Shown piece by piece: positions 1-6,882 of a stretch of 14,096 bases of DNA (the first letter of the stretch is position 1; each line of letters opens with the position of its first letter). Location: positions 1 through 14,096 of the forward strand of contig JAKLLI010000018.1 in the NCBI GenBank assembly GCA_023150195.1. The letters are read 5' to 3'. A model generated the notes under the pieces. It did not search any database, had not been told where the DNA came from, and worked only from the letters and a program-made list of their open reading frames with translations. Made by a program: the position numbers and the translations under genes. The stretch comes from Azonexus sp. (GTDB lineage Bacteria; Pseudomonadota; Gammaproteobacteria; Burkholderiales; Rhodocyclaceae).

Positions 1-2
1 CC

Positions 3-530
3 GGGTATCGGCTATTACAGGATGCCTCGGGCGTTGGCGAGGTCACACGCGACGTTTGCCTGCATCACCATGAGAAAATCGATGGCTCAGGCTACCCGAA
101 AGGGCTGAACAGCGATCAACTCAGTCTTTTTGCCAAGATGGGCGCCGTTTGCGACGTCTACGACGCCATTACCTCTAACCGCCCTTACAAAGCCGGCTGG
201 TGCCCGGCAGAATCCATTCGCCGCATGGCAGAATGGAAAAATCACTTTGATCCTCGGGTATTTCAGGCTTTTGTCAAAAGTCTGGGCATCTACCCTGTCG
301 GCACCCTGGTCAAGCTGGCTTCCGGCAAACTGGGGGTGGTCATTGAACAAAACGAGCACTCCTTGCTGACCCCCAGGGTCCGCGTCTTCTTTTCCAGCCG
401 CGCCCTGTCCTACATCAAGCCGGAAGTCATCGACCTTGCCCGCAGTCCGGAAAAAATTGTCGGCCGCGAGGATGCTGCACGTTGGAAAATCGCCGACATC
501 GACCGCTACTGGGCTAGCGCCCAATTATGA
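3..530 (+). CDS. HD-GYP domain c-di-GMP phosphodiesterase, 3' portion (5' end outside window)
   Basis: The reading frame is open from base 3 to the TGA at 528-530, so this is the C-terminal 175 residues of a longer protein. It carries the HD-GYP hallmark HHEKIDGSGYPKGL (visible residues 22-35) followed by FAKMGAVCDVYDAITSNRPY, the second conserved block of the family. Family knowledge: HD-GYP proteins are metal-dependent phosphodiesterases that hydrolyse c-di-GMP to pGpG or GMP, lowering the signal that promotes biofilm and represses motility. The tail after the domain (PVGTLVKL to PRVRVFF) is a beta-rich segment often found behind HD-GYP domains. The first catalytic HD pair and any N-terminal sensor or receiver domain lie off the left edge, so input signal and activity cannot be judged. 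The family assignment is very secure. Confidence 0.93.
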   Translation, partial: GYRLLQDASGVGEVTRDVCLHHHEKIDGSGYPKGLNSDQLSLFAKMGAVCDVYDAITSNRPYKAGWCPAESIRRMAEWKNHFDPRVFQAFVKSLGIYPVGTLVKLASGKLGVVIEQNEHSLLTPRVRVFFSSRALSYIKPEVIDLARSPEKIVGREDAARWKIADIDRYWASAQL

Positions 531-554
531 CATTCAGCTAACAATTCTTTACCG

Positions 555-620
555 TTCACACCAGTGACTTTTATTTGTCATAAATTAGAATTCCATTGTC
601 TTTTAATGGAGATGACAATC
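555..620 (+). promoter_or_regulatory. Candidate promoter and structured leader of the 68-aa gene
   Basis: Seen: TTCACA at 555-560 (5 of 6 to the -35 consensus) and CATAAA at 579-584 (4 of 6 to -10), 18 bp apart. A 7-bp inverted repeat, TTGTCAT at 575-581 and ATGACAA at 612-618, encloses a 6-bp hairpin, TCCATT at 592-597 with AATGGA at 605-610 (7-nt loop). The ribosome binding site GGAGA (608-612) lies inside these arms. The pentamer TTGTC occurs at 575-579 and 596-600, and inverted at 614-618. This could be an operator or an RNA structure masking the RBS. If transcription starts near 591, the outer left arm would not be in the RNA, which favours a DNA-level role for that repeat. Both functions are inferred. 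Confidence 0.4.
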
Positions 621-827
621 ATGGCCAGAAAGCCGGCTCCTCAGGGCAAAATCGCTGCGCAAATCCCTGCAGGGCAAGCGTACACCGCCGCCGTTCGCTT
701 TCCTGACGGCAGTAGCGAGTTGCTGCGCATCAAAGCCGCACGCGACGTTGCAGAAGCGGTGGCCATCGTTCAGGAACATCTGTTGAACACCCAGGTCATC
801 ATGGTTTCTCCGCGAAGAGAAGCCTGA
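621..827 (+). CDS. Hypothetical 68-aa protein
   Basis: I do not recognise a family. The start at ATG 621 is chosen because GGAGA at 608-612 sits 8 bases before it; in-frame ATGs at 606 and 612 lack a suitably placed RBS. The product begins MARKPAPQGKIAAQIPAG and ends VSPRREA. It is basic at both ends, has no membrane segment or signal peptide, and has a central alternation (YTAAVRFPDGSSELLRIKAA) that suggests a small beta-sheet followed by a helix (VAEAVAIVQEHLL). The composition looks coding and matches neighbouring GC. It lies alone between an HD-GYP gene and the ahcY promoter, with its own candidate promoter, so it need not share a function with either neighbour. Likely cytoplasmic. The gene call is fairly secure and the function is unknown. 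Confidence 0.72.
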   Translation: MARKPAPQGKIAAQIPAGQAYTAAVRFPDGSSELLRIKAARDVAEAVAIVQEHLLNTQVIMVSPRREA

Positions 828-838
828 CAACACGCCTC

Positions 839-867
839 TTCTCGCGAAAACGCTGCGAGGTTATAAT
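839..867 (+). promoter_or_regulatory. Promoter of ahcY operon
   Basis: A perfect -10 box TATAAT lies at 862-867. The best -35 at 17 bp spacing is TTCTCG (839-844), which is poor, so the promoter may need an activator or rely on its strong -10. Initiation about 7 bases after the -10 would fall at 874-875, exactly where the SAH aptamer begins (876); this agreement supports the call. Confidence 0.7.
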
Positions 868-875
868 CTTCCGCT

Positions 876-931
876 ACCGAGGAGCGCTGCAGGAGGTTTT
901 CTCCCAGGCTCGGTGCCAACCGCGCTCACCC
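876..931 (+). promoter_or_regulatory. SAH riboswitch aptamer
   Basis: The sequence matches the conserved core of the S-adenosylhomocysteine riboswitch: CGAGGAGCGCTGC, then CCAGGCTCGG, then the ...CGCGCTCACC block, in the right order and spacing. Pairings seen: P1 is ACCGAG (876-881) with CTCGGT (909-914). The small P2 is GGAG (892-895) with CTCC (901-904). The pseudoknot helix is GAGCGC (882-887) with GCGCTC (922-927). Family knowledge: this class binds SAH, discriminates against SAM, and switches on SAH recycling genes when SAH accumulates. Its position immediately upstream of ahcY is the classic context. SAH would thus induce its own hydrolase, and probably tlyA and metF behind it. Confidence 0.93.
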
Positions 932-1000
932 ATTTAACCCGTGCCGGGCGCGGGATGCGGGTGAGCATCCCTCCCGGCCACAGTTCATCAGGAGCTTACT

Positions 1001-1007
<7 letters not shown>
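924..1007 (+). promoter_or_regulatory. Riboswitch expression platform with start-codon hairpin
   Basis: Three competing helices can be read. (A) GCTCACCC (924-931) pairs perfectly with GGGTGAGC (959-966) and would destroy the aptamer pseudoknot (922-927). (B) GGGATGC (952-958) pairs with GCATCCC (965-971), extended by GCCGGG (943-948) with CCCGGC (973-978). (C) 975-984 pairs with 998-1007 (10 pairs, one G-U), placing the GTG start in the stem and the Shine-Dalgarno AGGAG (990-994) in the loop. A excludes B; B partly excludes C. No U-tract follows any helix, so control is probably translational. Inferred logic: SAH bound gives P4 plus B with a weakened C, allowing translation; no SAH gives A, freeing the arm for C and hiding the start. 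Confidence 0.6.
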
Positions 1008-2401
<1,394 letters not shown>

Positions 2402-2425
2402 TTTGCCCACATCGACGGCCTTGCC

Positions 2426-3253
2426 ATGAGCATGAACTCCTTCCATGCCCGCCAGGGAGGTCGTCAACGCGACGAAAAACCGCCAAAACCGGCGGTTGAC
2501 CGTCACGGCCTTCAGCGCGCCGATGCCTTGCTGGTTCAGCTTGGACTAGCAGCATCGCGCACGCAGGCACAACGGCTGATCAGTGAAGGCCGCGTTCTCC
2601 TCGACGGAAAGCCGATTGCCAAACCCGCGCTCGAATTGCCCGCTGATGCGGCGTTGACCGTGACCGCAGATGACAGTGACCGTTACGTTTCTCGCGGCGG
2701 TCTCAAACTTGCGGGGGCGCTGGCACACACCGGCATTCGTGTGAGTGGCAAGCAGTGCCTGGATATTGGGCAATCTACCGGCGGTTTTTCCGACTGTCTG
2801 TTACAAGCCGACGCCCGCCATGTCGTTGGCGTCGATGTCGGACACGGTCAACTGCATGCCAGACTGAAAAACGATCCCCGAATCACCGCACTGGAAGGCA
2901 TCAATTGCCGCAGCCTGTCGCGCGCCGATTTGGGCCCGGCGCTGCCGAGCGACGGTTTTGATCTGATTGTCGGCGATGGGTCCTTCATCTCGATGGCGCT
3001 CTTCTTGCCGCAACTGCCCCCCCTGCTTTCTGCGACCGGCGATCTGTTGCTCCTGATCAAGCCACAATTCGAAGTCGGCCCAAGCCACATCGGCAAAGGT
3101 GGCATTGTGCGCGACCCCGGCCTGTACGCAGCGCTGGAAATGCAGTTCCGCGAAATTTCAAAAAACCTCGGGTTGACCGTCAGTGCCTGGCTGGACAGCC
3201 CGATTACCGGCGGCGACGGCAACCGCGAATTCTTTATCTGGCTCAAACCATGA
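2426..3253 (+). CDS. tlyA: TlyA-family rRNA methyltransferase (S4 + FtsJ-like domain)
   Basis: A 275-aa protein with an N-terminal S4 RNA-binding domain (about residues 28-90: RADALLVQLGLAASRTQAQRLI, then GRVLLDGKPI) and a Rossmann SAM-dependent methyltransferase domain. Motif I reads LDIGQSTGGFSDCLLQ (family form DVGsSTGGFtdcLLQ), followed by VVGVDVGHGQL, GDGSFIS and LLIKPQFEVG. Family knowledge: TlyA enzymes 2'-O-methylate cytidines of 16S and/or 23S rRNA; some members are annotated as haemolysins. No signal peptide is visible, which favours the RNA methyltransferase role. The ATG at 2426 is used although no clear RBS precedes it; the first 25 residues are low in conservation and the true start could be slightly different. 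It lies between ahcY and metF and its stop overlaps the metF start, so it is probably translationally coupled and controlled by the SAH riboswitch. Confidence 0.9.
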   Translation: MSMNSFHARQGGRQRDEKPPKPAVDRHGLQRADALLVQLGLAASRTQAQRLISEGRVLLDGKPIAKPALELPADAALTVTADDSDRYVSRGGLKLAGALAHTGIRVSGKQCLDIGQSTGGFSDCLLQADARHVVGVDVGHGQLHARLKNDPRITALEGINCRSLSRADLGPALPSDGFDLIVGDGSFISMALFLPQLPPLLSATGDLLLLIKPQFEVGPSHIGKGGIVRDPGLYAALEMQFREISKNLGLTVSAWLDSPITGGDGNREFFIWLKP

Positions 3254-4074
3254 CCCCCGAAATCTCTATCGAATTTTTCCCGCCGCAAACACCGGAAGGC
3301 ATCGAAAAACTGCGGTCAACCCGCGCCGAACTGGCAAAACTGAACCCGGCATTTTTCTCCGTCACCTACGGCGCCGGTGGCTCCATCCGCGAACGCACCT
3401 TTGCCGTCGTCAAGGAAATTGCCGCCGAAGGCTTCGATGCGGCACCGCATCTCTCGTGCATTGGCTCCACGCGTGACTCGATTCGCGAAATTCTCAACGA
3501 ATACAAGGCTGCCGGCATCCGCCGTACCGTCGCCCTGCGGGGTGACTTGCCTTCCGGCATAGCCGAAACCGGTGAATTTCGCTACGCCAACGAGCTGGTC
3601 GAATTCATCCGCGCCGAAACCGGTGACTGGTTCAGTATCGAAGTCGCCGCCTATCCGGAATGGCATCCCCAAGCCAAGAGTCCAAAAGACGACCTGGCGG
3701 CCTTTGCCCGTAAGGTCAACGCCGGCGCCAACTCCGCCATCACCCAGTACTTCTACAATGCCGACGCCTATTTCCACTTTGTGGACGAAGCCCGCGCGCT
3801 TGGCGTCGAGATTCCCATCGTCCCGGGCATCATGCCGATTGCCGGCTTCAGCAAACTCGCCCGCTTCTCGGATGCCTGCGGCGCCGACATTCCGCGCTGG
3901 ATGCGGAAAAAGTTCGAAAGTTTCGGCGACGACAGCGAATCCATCCGCGCCTTCGGCCTGGATGTGGTCACGGAACTTTGCGAACGCCTGCTCAAGGGCG
4001 GCGCCCCCGGCCTGCACTTTTATTGCATGAACCAATCGGCACTCACCACAGAAATCTGCAATCGCCTGCGTTAA
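3250..4074 (+). CDS. metF: 5,10-methylenetetrahydrofolate reductase
   Basis: Reduces 5,10-methylene-THF to 5-methyl-THF with FAD and NADH, giving the methyl donor for methionine synthase. At 274 aa it is close to the bacterial single-domain form (about 290 aa). Family motifs in order: ISIEFFPPQTPEG (the conserved Glu is residue 8), FFSVTYGAGGS, APHLSCIG, VALRGDLP (the flavin-proximal Asp is residue 99), ITQYFYNADAYFHFV and VPGIMPIAGF. The ATG at 3250 overlaps the tlyA TGA (ATGA), a strong sign of translational coupling. With ahcY upstream it forms a methyl-cycle unit: AhcY yields homocysteine and MetF yields the methyl group to remethylate it. Methionine synthase itself is not in the window. 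No defects seen. Confidence 0.97.
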   Translation: MTPEISIEFFPPQTPEGIEKLRSTRAELAKLNPAFFSVTYGAGGSIRERTFAVVKEIAAEGFDAAPHLSCIGSTRDSIREILNEYKAAGIRRTVALRGDLPSGIAETGEFRYANELVEFIRAETGDWFSIEVAAYPEWHPQAKSPKDDLAAFARKVNAGANSAITQYFYNADAYFHFVDEARALGVEIPIVPGIMPIAGFSKLARFSDACGADIPRWMRKKFESFGDDSESIRAFGLDVVTELCERLLKGGAPGLHFYCMNQSALTTEICNRLR

Positions 4075-4105
4075 CCCACACAGCACTGACACCAAAGGTT
4101 AAGAT

Positions 4106-4954
4106 TTGAGTATGGACCGCACGGCATTACTCAATATCATCGCAGACCAGGCCCGGCAGGGAGAGATCAACTTCCCCACCGGGCTGGACGTGTCGATGAA
4201 CATCCTCAAGCAACTGGACGACCCGGATTGCCACATCGAACTGGCCGCCCAGTTGATGCGCGGCGAGCCCCTGATGGCGGCTCGCGTCGTTGCCGTCGCC
4301 AACAGCGCCGCCTATAACCGGCGTGCCGGGCAGGAAGTCACCGATCTACGCAACGCCATCGCCCGCATTGGCTTGCGTACCGTGCGCACCCTGGCGACTG
4401 CAATTGCAACCCGGCAGATGGCTGGCGCGCCCAGCGACCCCGCATTACGCAAAATCAGCAGTCAATTGTGGGAGCACACGGCACATGTTGCCTCGCTGGC
4501 GCACGTGATCGCACGCAAGATCACCCACCAGGATCCGGAAACTGCTTTCTTTGCCGGCATCGTCCATGAAATCGGCGGTTTCTACCTGATTTCCCGTGCC
4601 CCGGATTTTCCCGGACTGCTCGATGGTGAACCTGCCGACTGGGTGGAAACCGCTGAACCTGTCATTGGCCGGGCAATTCTCGCCCGCCTCGGCGTGCCCG
4701 ACGCGGTCATGCAAGCCGTCGAAGCTTTATGGGAAGGCCTGCTGGCACTCCCGGCTGTCAGCCTCGGCGACACCTTGTTGCTCGCCAACGAACTGGCGCC
4801 CGTGGCCTCCCCGCTTTACGAAGCAGGCAACCTGCGGCGCGACCCGAACAACGCCCACATCATCGATGCAATCAACGAAGATGGCGTCATGAGCGACATC
4901 CTCAAGGAAGCCGCGGACGAAGTTTCGTCTCTCACTGCAGCGCTGCGCTTCTAA
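4106..4954 (+). CDS. HDOD domain signalling protein
   Basis: A 282-aa soluble protein made almost entirely of an HDOD domain (roughly residues 15-215), the HD-related output domain of bacterial signalling proteins. Diagnostic stretches: AAQLMRGEPLMAARVVAVANSAAYNR, AIARIGLRTVRTLATAIATRQM, WEHTAHVASLAHVIA and FFAGIVHEIGGFYLI. The HD metal-binding set is not fully conserved (HE rather than HD in VHEIGG), as is common in HDOD proteins, so enzymatic activity is doubtful and a scaffold or regulatory role is more likely. Start choice is open: TTG 4106 has AAAGG (4094-4098) 7 bases upstream, while ATG 4112 has only TAAGA at a comparable distance; the products differ by two residues. It lies 31 bp after metF with no terminator between, so it may be the last gene of that transcript. 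Confidence 0.88.
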   Translation: MSMDRTALLNIIADQARQGEINFPTGLDVSMNILKQLDDPDCHIELAAQLMRGEPLMAARVVAVANSAAYNRRAGQEVTDLRNAIARIGLRTVRTLATAIATRQMAGAPSDPALRKISSQLWEHTAHVASLAHVIARKITHQDPETAFFAGIVHEIGGFYLISRAPDFPGLLDGEPADWVETAEPVIGRAILARLGVPDAVMQAVEALWEGLLALPAVSLGDTLLLANELAPVASPLYEAGNLRRDPNNAHIIDAINEDGVMSDILKEAADEVSSLTAALRF

Positions 4955-4982
4955 GTCACATCGTCCTGATCGCATTTTTCAG

Positions 4983-5011
4983 TTGACCATGCCGAGCACG
5001 CCAGCTATAAT
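4983..5011 (+). promoter_or_regulatory. Strong sigma-70 promoter for the tRNA cluster
   Basis: TTGACC (4983-4988) and a perfect TATAAT (5006-5011) are separated by 17 bp. The bases after the -10 are GC-rich (GCGCGC at 5012-5017), the discriminator type associated with stringent control of stable RNA genes. Transcription should start near 5018, about 12 bases before the first tRNA. Confidence 0.92.
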
Positions 5012-5029
5012 GCGCGCTTTCCGTGGGAC

Positions 5030-5105
5030 GGGTCGGTAGCTCAGTCGGTAGAGCAGCGGACTTTTAATCCGTTGGTCGCGAGTTCGAATCTCGCCCGACC
5101 CACCA
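5030..5105 (+). tRNA. tRNA-Lys (anticodon TTT)
   Basis: A 76-nt cloverleaf: acceptor GGGTCGG (5030-5036) pairs with CCGACCC (5095-5101), discriminator A, encoded CCA at 5103-5105. The anticodon loop CTTTTAA gives TTT (5063-5065), reading AAA/AAG lysine codons. The T-loop TTCGAAT is canonical. First gene of the tRNA cluster. Confidence 0.97.
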
Positions 5106-5120
5106 AACCCGGAGAAATCT

Positions 5121-5196
5121 GGGGCGTTAGCTCAGTTGGTAGAGCAGCGGACTCTTAATCCGTAGGTCCACAGTTCGAATCTGTGACGCCCCACCA
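5121..5196 (+). tRNA. tRNA-Lys (anticodon CTT)
   Basis: Acceptor GGGGCGT (5121-5127) pairs with ACGCCCC (5186-5192); discriminator A, encoded CCA at 5194-5196. The anticodon loop CTCTTAA gives CTT (5154-5156), reading AAG. Its anticodon arm is nearly identical to that of the upstream tRNA-Lys, but the acceptor and T arms differ, so it is not a simple recent duplicate. It sits 15 bases after the first tRNA, so the two are surely co-transcribed. Confidence 0.97.
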
Positions 5197-5212
5197 GATT
5201 TAAAAAGCATCT

Positions 5213-5239
5213 AGCCTCGGTTATTTGCCGAGGCTTTTT
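5213..5239 (+). terminator. Intrinsic terminator after the two tRNA-Lys genes
   Basis: A perfect 8-bp stem, AGCCTCGG (5213-5220) with CCGAGGCT (5228-5235), has a 7-nt loop and a following T-tract ending at 5239. It ends the tRNA-Lys transcript 17 bases after the second CCA and lies just 25 bases before tRNA-fMet. Confidence 0.9.
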
Positions 5240-5252
5240 GTTAAGGTGTACT
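5225..5252 (+). promoter_or_regulatory. Possible weak promoter for tRNA-fMet, overlapping the terminator
   Basis: TTGCCG (5225-5230) and TGTACT (5247-5252; 4 of 6 to TATAAT) are 16 bp apart; a start near 5259 would lie 5 bases before the tRNA. The match is poor and the -35 lies in the terminator loop and stem. I list it only because the strong terminator implies that the fMet gene needs its own promoter or relies on readthrough. Confidence 0.25.
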
Positions 5253-5263
5253 GGTTTATCGGA

Positions 5264-5339
5264 CGCGGGGTGGAGCAGTTGGCAGCTCGTCGGGCTCATA
5301 ACCCGAAGGTCGCAGGTTCAAGTCCTGCCCCCGCAACCA
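5264..5339 (+). tRNA. Initiator tRNA-fMet (anticodon CAT)
   Basis: Initiator hallmarks are present: the 1-72 pair is mismatched (C at 5264 against A at 5335; acceptor CGCGGGG with CCCCGCA), and the anticodon stem has three consecutive GC pairs (GGG 5292-5294 with CCC). The anticodon CAT is at 5297-5299 and CCA is encoded at 5337-5339. At 76 nt it is one base shorter than the E. coli initiator, in the D-loop. Confidence 0.97.
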
Positions 5340-5420
5340 AAGAACTCAACGAAGAATCAACTGCTTAGCGGCGTTGGTCCTTTTTTGTTTCTGAGATCAC
5401 CGCATCCAGCCGCCCCCAAC

Positions 5421-5451
5421 AAAAAAGCCAGTCATCCGACTGGCTTTTTTT
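5421..5451. terminator. Bidirectional intrinsic terminator between tRNA-fMet and the ProQ-like gene
   Basis: A6, then GCCAGTC (5427-5433), loop ATCC, GACTGGC (5438-5444), then T7. The symmetrical A and T tracts make it work on both strands: it ends the tRNA-fMet transcript on the plus strand and the rng-hydrolase-ProQ transcript on the minus strand, whose stop codon is at 5474-5476. Confidence 0.92.
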
Positions 5452-5473
5452 CGGTCGACCTGCTCCCGATCGC

Positions 5474-5920
5474 TTATTTCCGGCCGAATTTCTCGGTCAA
5501 TTCCTGCAGCTTCTGCAATTTGCGCTCTTCCGCACGCGCAGCCGCTTCTGCCGCCTTCGCGGCCTGCTCCGCGGATTTGCGCTGTTCCGCCTGCTTCTTG
5601 AAGCGCTCCTTCAGCAATTCGCCTGCATGCTGGCGATTTTCGTCGGTCACTTCACCCGCCTGACTGCCATCAAGGTTCAGGCGATGCGATGCCTTTTCCA
5701 TTTCCTTGAGGTAGCGCGTGGTCATCGTGTGGCTACGCATGGCAAGCCGCAACGACTTCTTGCTAAGGTCGGGAAGTGCAGCAAACACCTGCTTGTCGAT
5801 ACCGATCGCCAGCGGGCTGAAATTGCGGAAGACATCGAAACGCGCCTGCAGATCTTTCAGCAGCGCACGAATATCAGTCGTTTTTTCGGTATTAGCTTCG
5901 GTAGTCGCTTCGGCAGTCAT
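5474..5920 (-). CDS. proQ: ProQ/FinO-family RNA chaperone (short form)
   Basis: A 148-aa basic protein with a FinO/ProQ domain at about residues 15-105: DIRALLKDLQARFDVFRNF, PLAIGIDKQVFAAL, LRLAMRSHTMTTRYLKEM, then LDGSQAGEVTDENRQHA. The remainder is a charged Ala/Lys/Glu/Arg-rich helix (about 110-148) that may extend RNA contacts. Family knowledge: such proteins bind structured small RNAs and mRNA 3' ends and aid RNA pairing or stability; short forms are known in Neisseria and Legionella. I chose ATG 5920; a TTG seven codons upstream (5941) is possible. Neither has a clear Shine-Dalgarno. It is the last gene of the apparent rng-hydrolase-proQ operon, 69 bases after the hydrolase stop, with a long inverted repeat in that gap. 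The family is secure; whether it is the functional ProQ equivalent is an inference. Confidence 0.9.
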   Translation of the reverse strand: MTAEATTEANTEKTTDIRALLKDLQARFDVFRNFSPLAIGIDKQVFAALPDLSKKSLRLAMRSHTMTTRYLKEMEKASHRLNLDGSQAGEVTDENRQHAGELLKERFKKQAEQRKSAEQAAKAAEAAARAEERKLQKLQELTEKFGRK

Positions 5921-5928
5921 GATGAATC

Positions 5929-5998
5929 GGTGTCTGAACAAGGCGCGAAGGGTAGCACGAAAGTCGGCAGCGCGCCCTTGAAACGGCGTTCAGACGCC
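5929..5998 (-). repeat. Long nested inverted repeat in the hydrolase-proQ intergenic region
   Basis: Outer arms GGTGTCTGAAC (5929-5939) and GTTCAGACGCC (5988-5998) pair at 10 of 11 positions. Inner arms CAAGGCGCG (5939-5947) and CGCGCCCTTG (5971-5980) pair over 9 bp with one bulged base. The central loop is 23 nt. On the minus-strand mRNA the structure would run from the hydrolase stop codon to 8 nt before the ProQ-like ATG. No T-tract follows, so it is not a terminator. A regulatory or processing role is inferred. Confidence 0.6.
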
Positions 5999-6865
5999 AT
6001 TTCTCTGGAACCAGGCGAGCATTTTCCGCCAGCCGTCCTCGGCCTCGTCCTTGCGATAACTGGGCCGGTAATCGGCATGAAAGGCATGCGGCGCATTGTC
6101 GTACACCACAATTTCAGAGGCCCGAGCACTGGCGTTCCCCGTTTTCAGCCCAGCCTCCATGGCCTCGATGGTTTCCAGCGGAATACCGGTATCCAGACCG
6201 CCATACAGCCCCAGCACGGGTGCCTGCAGTTGCCCAATCAGGTCCGCCGGATGTTTCGGAGTTAACTCGTTGACCGAGCCCACCAGTCGCCCATACCACG
6301 CCACCGCCGCCTTGAGCCGTGGATTGTGGGCGGCGTACAGCCAGGTGATACGCCCGCCCCAGCAGAAACCGGTAATCCCCAGGCGAGACGCATCCGCGCC
6401 CTGGCTGGCGGCCCAGGCAAGGCTGGCGTCCAGGTCACTGAGCACCGTGGCATCCGGCGTTTTGGCGGTGATTTTCTCAAGTATCTCGGCAATGCTGGCG
6501 ATCTGCCTGGGATCGCCAATACGGGCAAACAATTCTGGGGCCACGACAAAATAGCCCAGCTTGGCCAAACGCCGGGCCGTATCGCGGATGTACTCATGTG
6601 CGCCAAAAATTTCGGATACCAGCAAAATCACCGGTGCCTTGGCCTTGCCCTCGGGCGCTGCCCGATAGGCGACCAGCGTGCCATCGGCGACTGGAATACG
6701 CACTTCACCGGCAAGCAAACCAGCCGCATCGGTGTGAATGGCCGTTTGTGCGGCCACCGGTTGGGTCGCCAGCGCAAATCCAGCGCCGAGCGAGGTCACA
6801 ATGAAATCCCGGCGGCTCACGCACCGGCCTGGCACCAGGCTGTCAAAGTCATCACGGGTGTTCAT
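5990..6865 (-). CDS. Tat-exported dienelactone hydrolase-family protein
   Basis: A 291-aa alpha/beta hydrolase. The N-terminus has a twin-arginine signal: SRRDFI (residues 17-22), a hydrophobic stretch, and a likely cleavage after AQA-type residues (VAAQTA), so it is predicted to be folded and exported to the periplasm. The dienelactone hydrolase triad can be placed at Cys168 (GFCWGG), Asp225 (GGLDTG) and His260 (APHAFH), with the family Glu in VSEIFG. Family knowledge: the classic enzyme opens dienelactones in chlorocatechol breakdown, but many paralogues act on unknown esters or lactones. No catechol genes are nearby, so the substrate is unknown. The ATG at 6865 is preceded by AAGGA at 6 bases. 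It starts 17 bp after the rng stop, so it is probably co-transcribed with rng. Confidence 0.92.
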   Translation of the reverse strand: MNTRDDFDSLVPGRCVSRRDFIVTSLGAGFALATQPVAAQTAIHTDAAGLLAGEVRIPVADGTLVAYRAAPEGKAKAPVILLVSEIFGAHEYIRDTARRLAKLGYFVVAPELFARIGDPRQIASIAEILEKITAKTPDATVLSDLDASLAWAASQGADASRLGITGFCWGGRITWLYAAHNPRLKAAVAWYGRLVGSVNELTPKHPADLIGQLQAPVLGLYGGLDTGIPLETIEAMEAGLKTGNASARASEIVVYDNAPHAFHADYRPSYRKDEAEDGWRKMLAWFQRNGV

Positions 6866-6882
6866 CTCGCATCCTTTCTGGC

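Noticed and set aside
811..846. Imperfect hairpin at the end of the 68-aa gene (CGCG/AGAAG with CTTCT/CGCG)
   Set aside because: A 15-nt loop, a 3-nt bulge and no T-tract after it; not convincing as a terminator, though it borders the ahcY -35 region.
5030..5196. The two tRNA-Lys genes as a tandem repeat or attachment site
   Set aside because: Acceptor and T arms differ, and there is no integrase gene or displaced tRNA 3' fragment in the window.
5347..5386. Possible terminator after tRNA-fMet (CAACG at 5347-5351 with CGTTG at 5372-5376, then T6)
   Set aside because: Five pairs across a 20-nt loop make a weak stem; the bidirectional terminator at 5421-5451 explains termination better.
5238..5663. 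Plus-strand open frame of 141 aa running through tRNA-fMet
   Set aside because: It includes the tRNA gene and a terminator, then runs antisense to the ProQ-like gene; no RBS.
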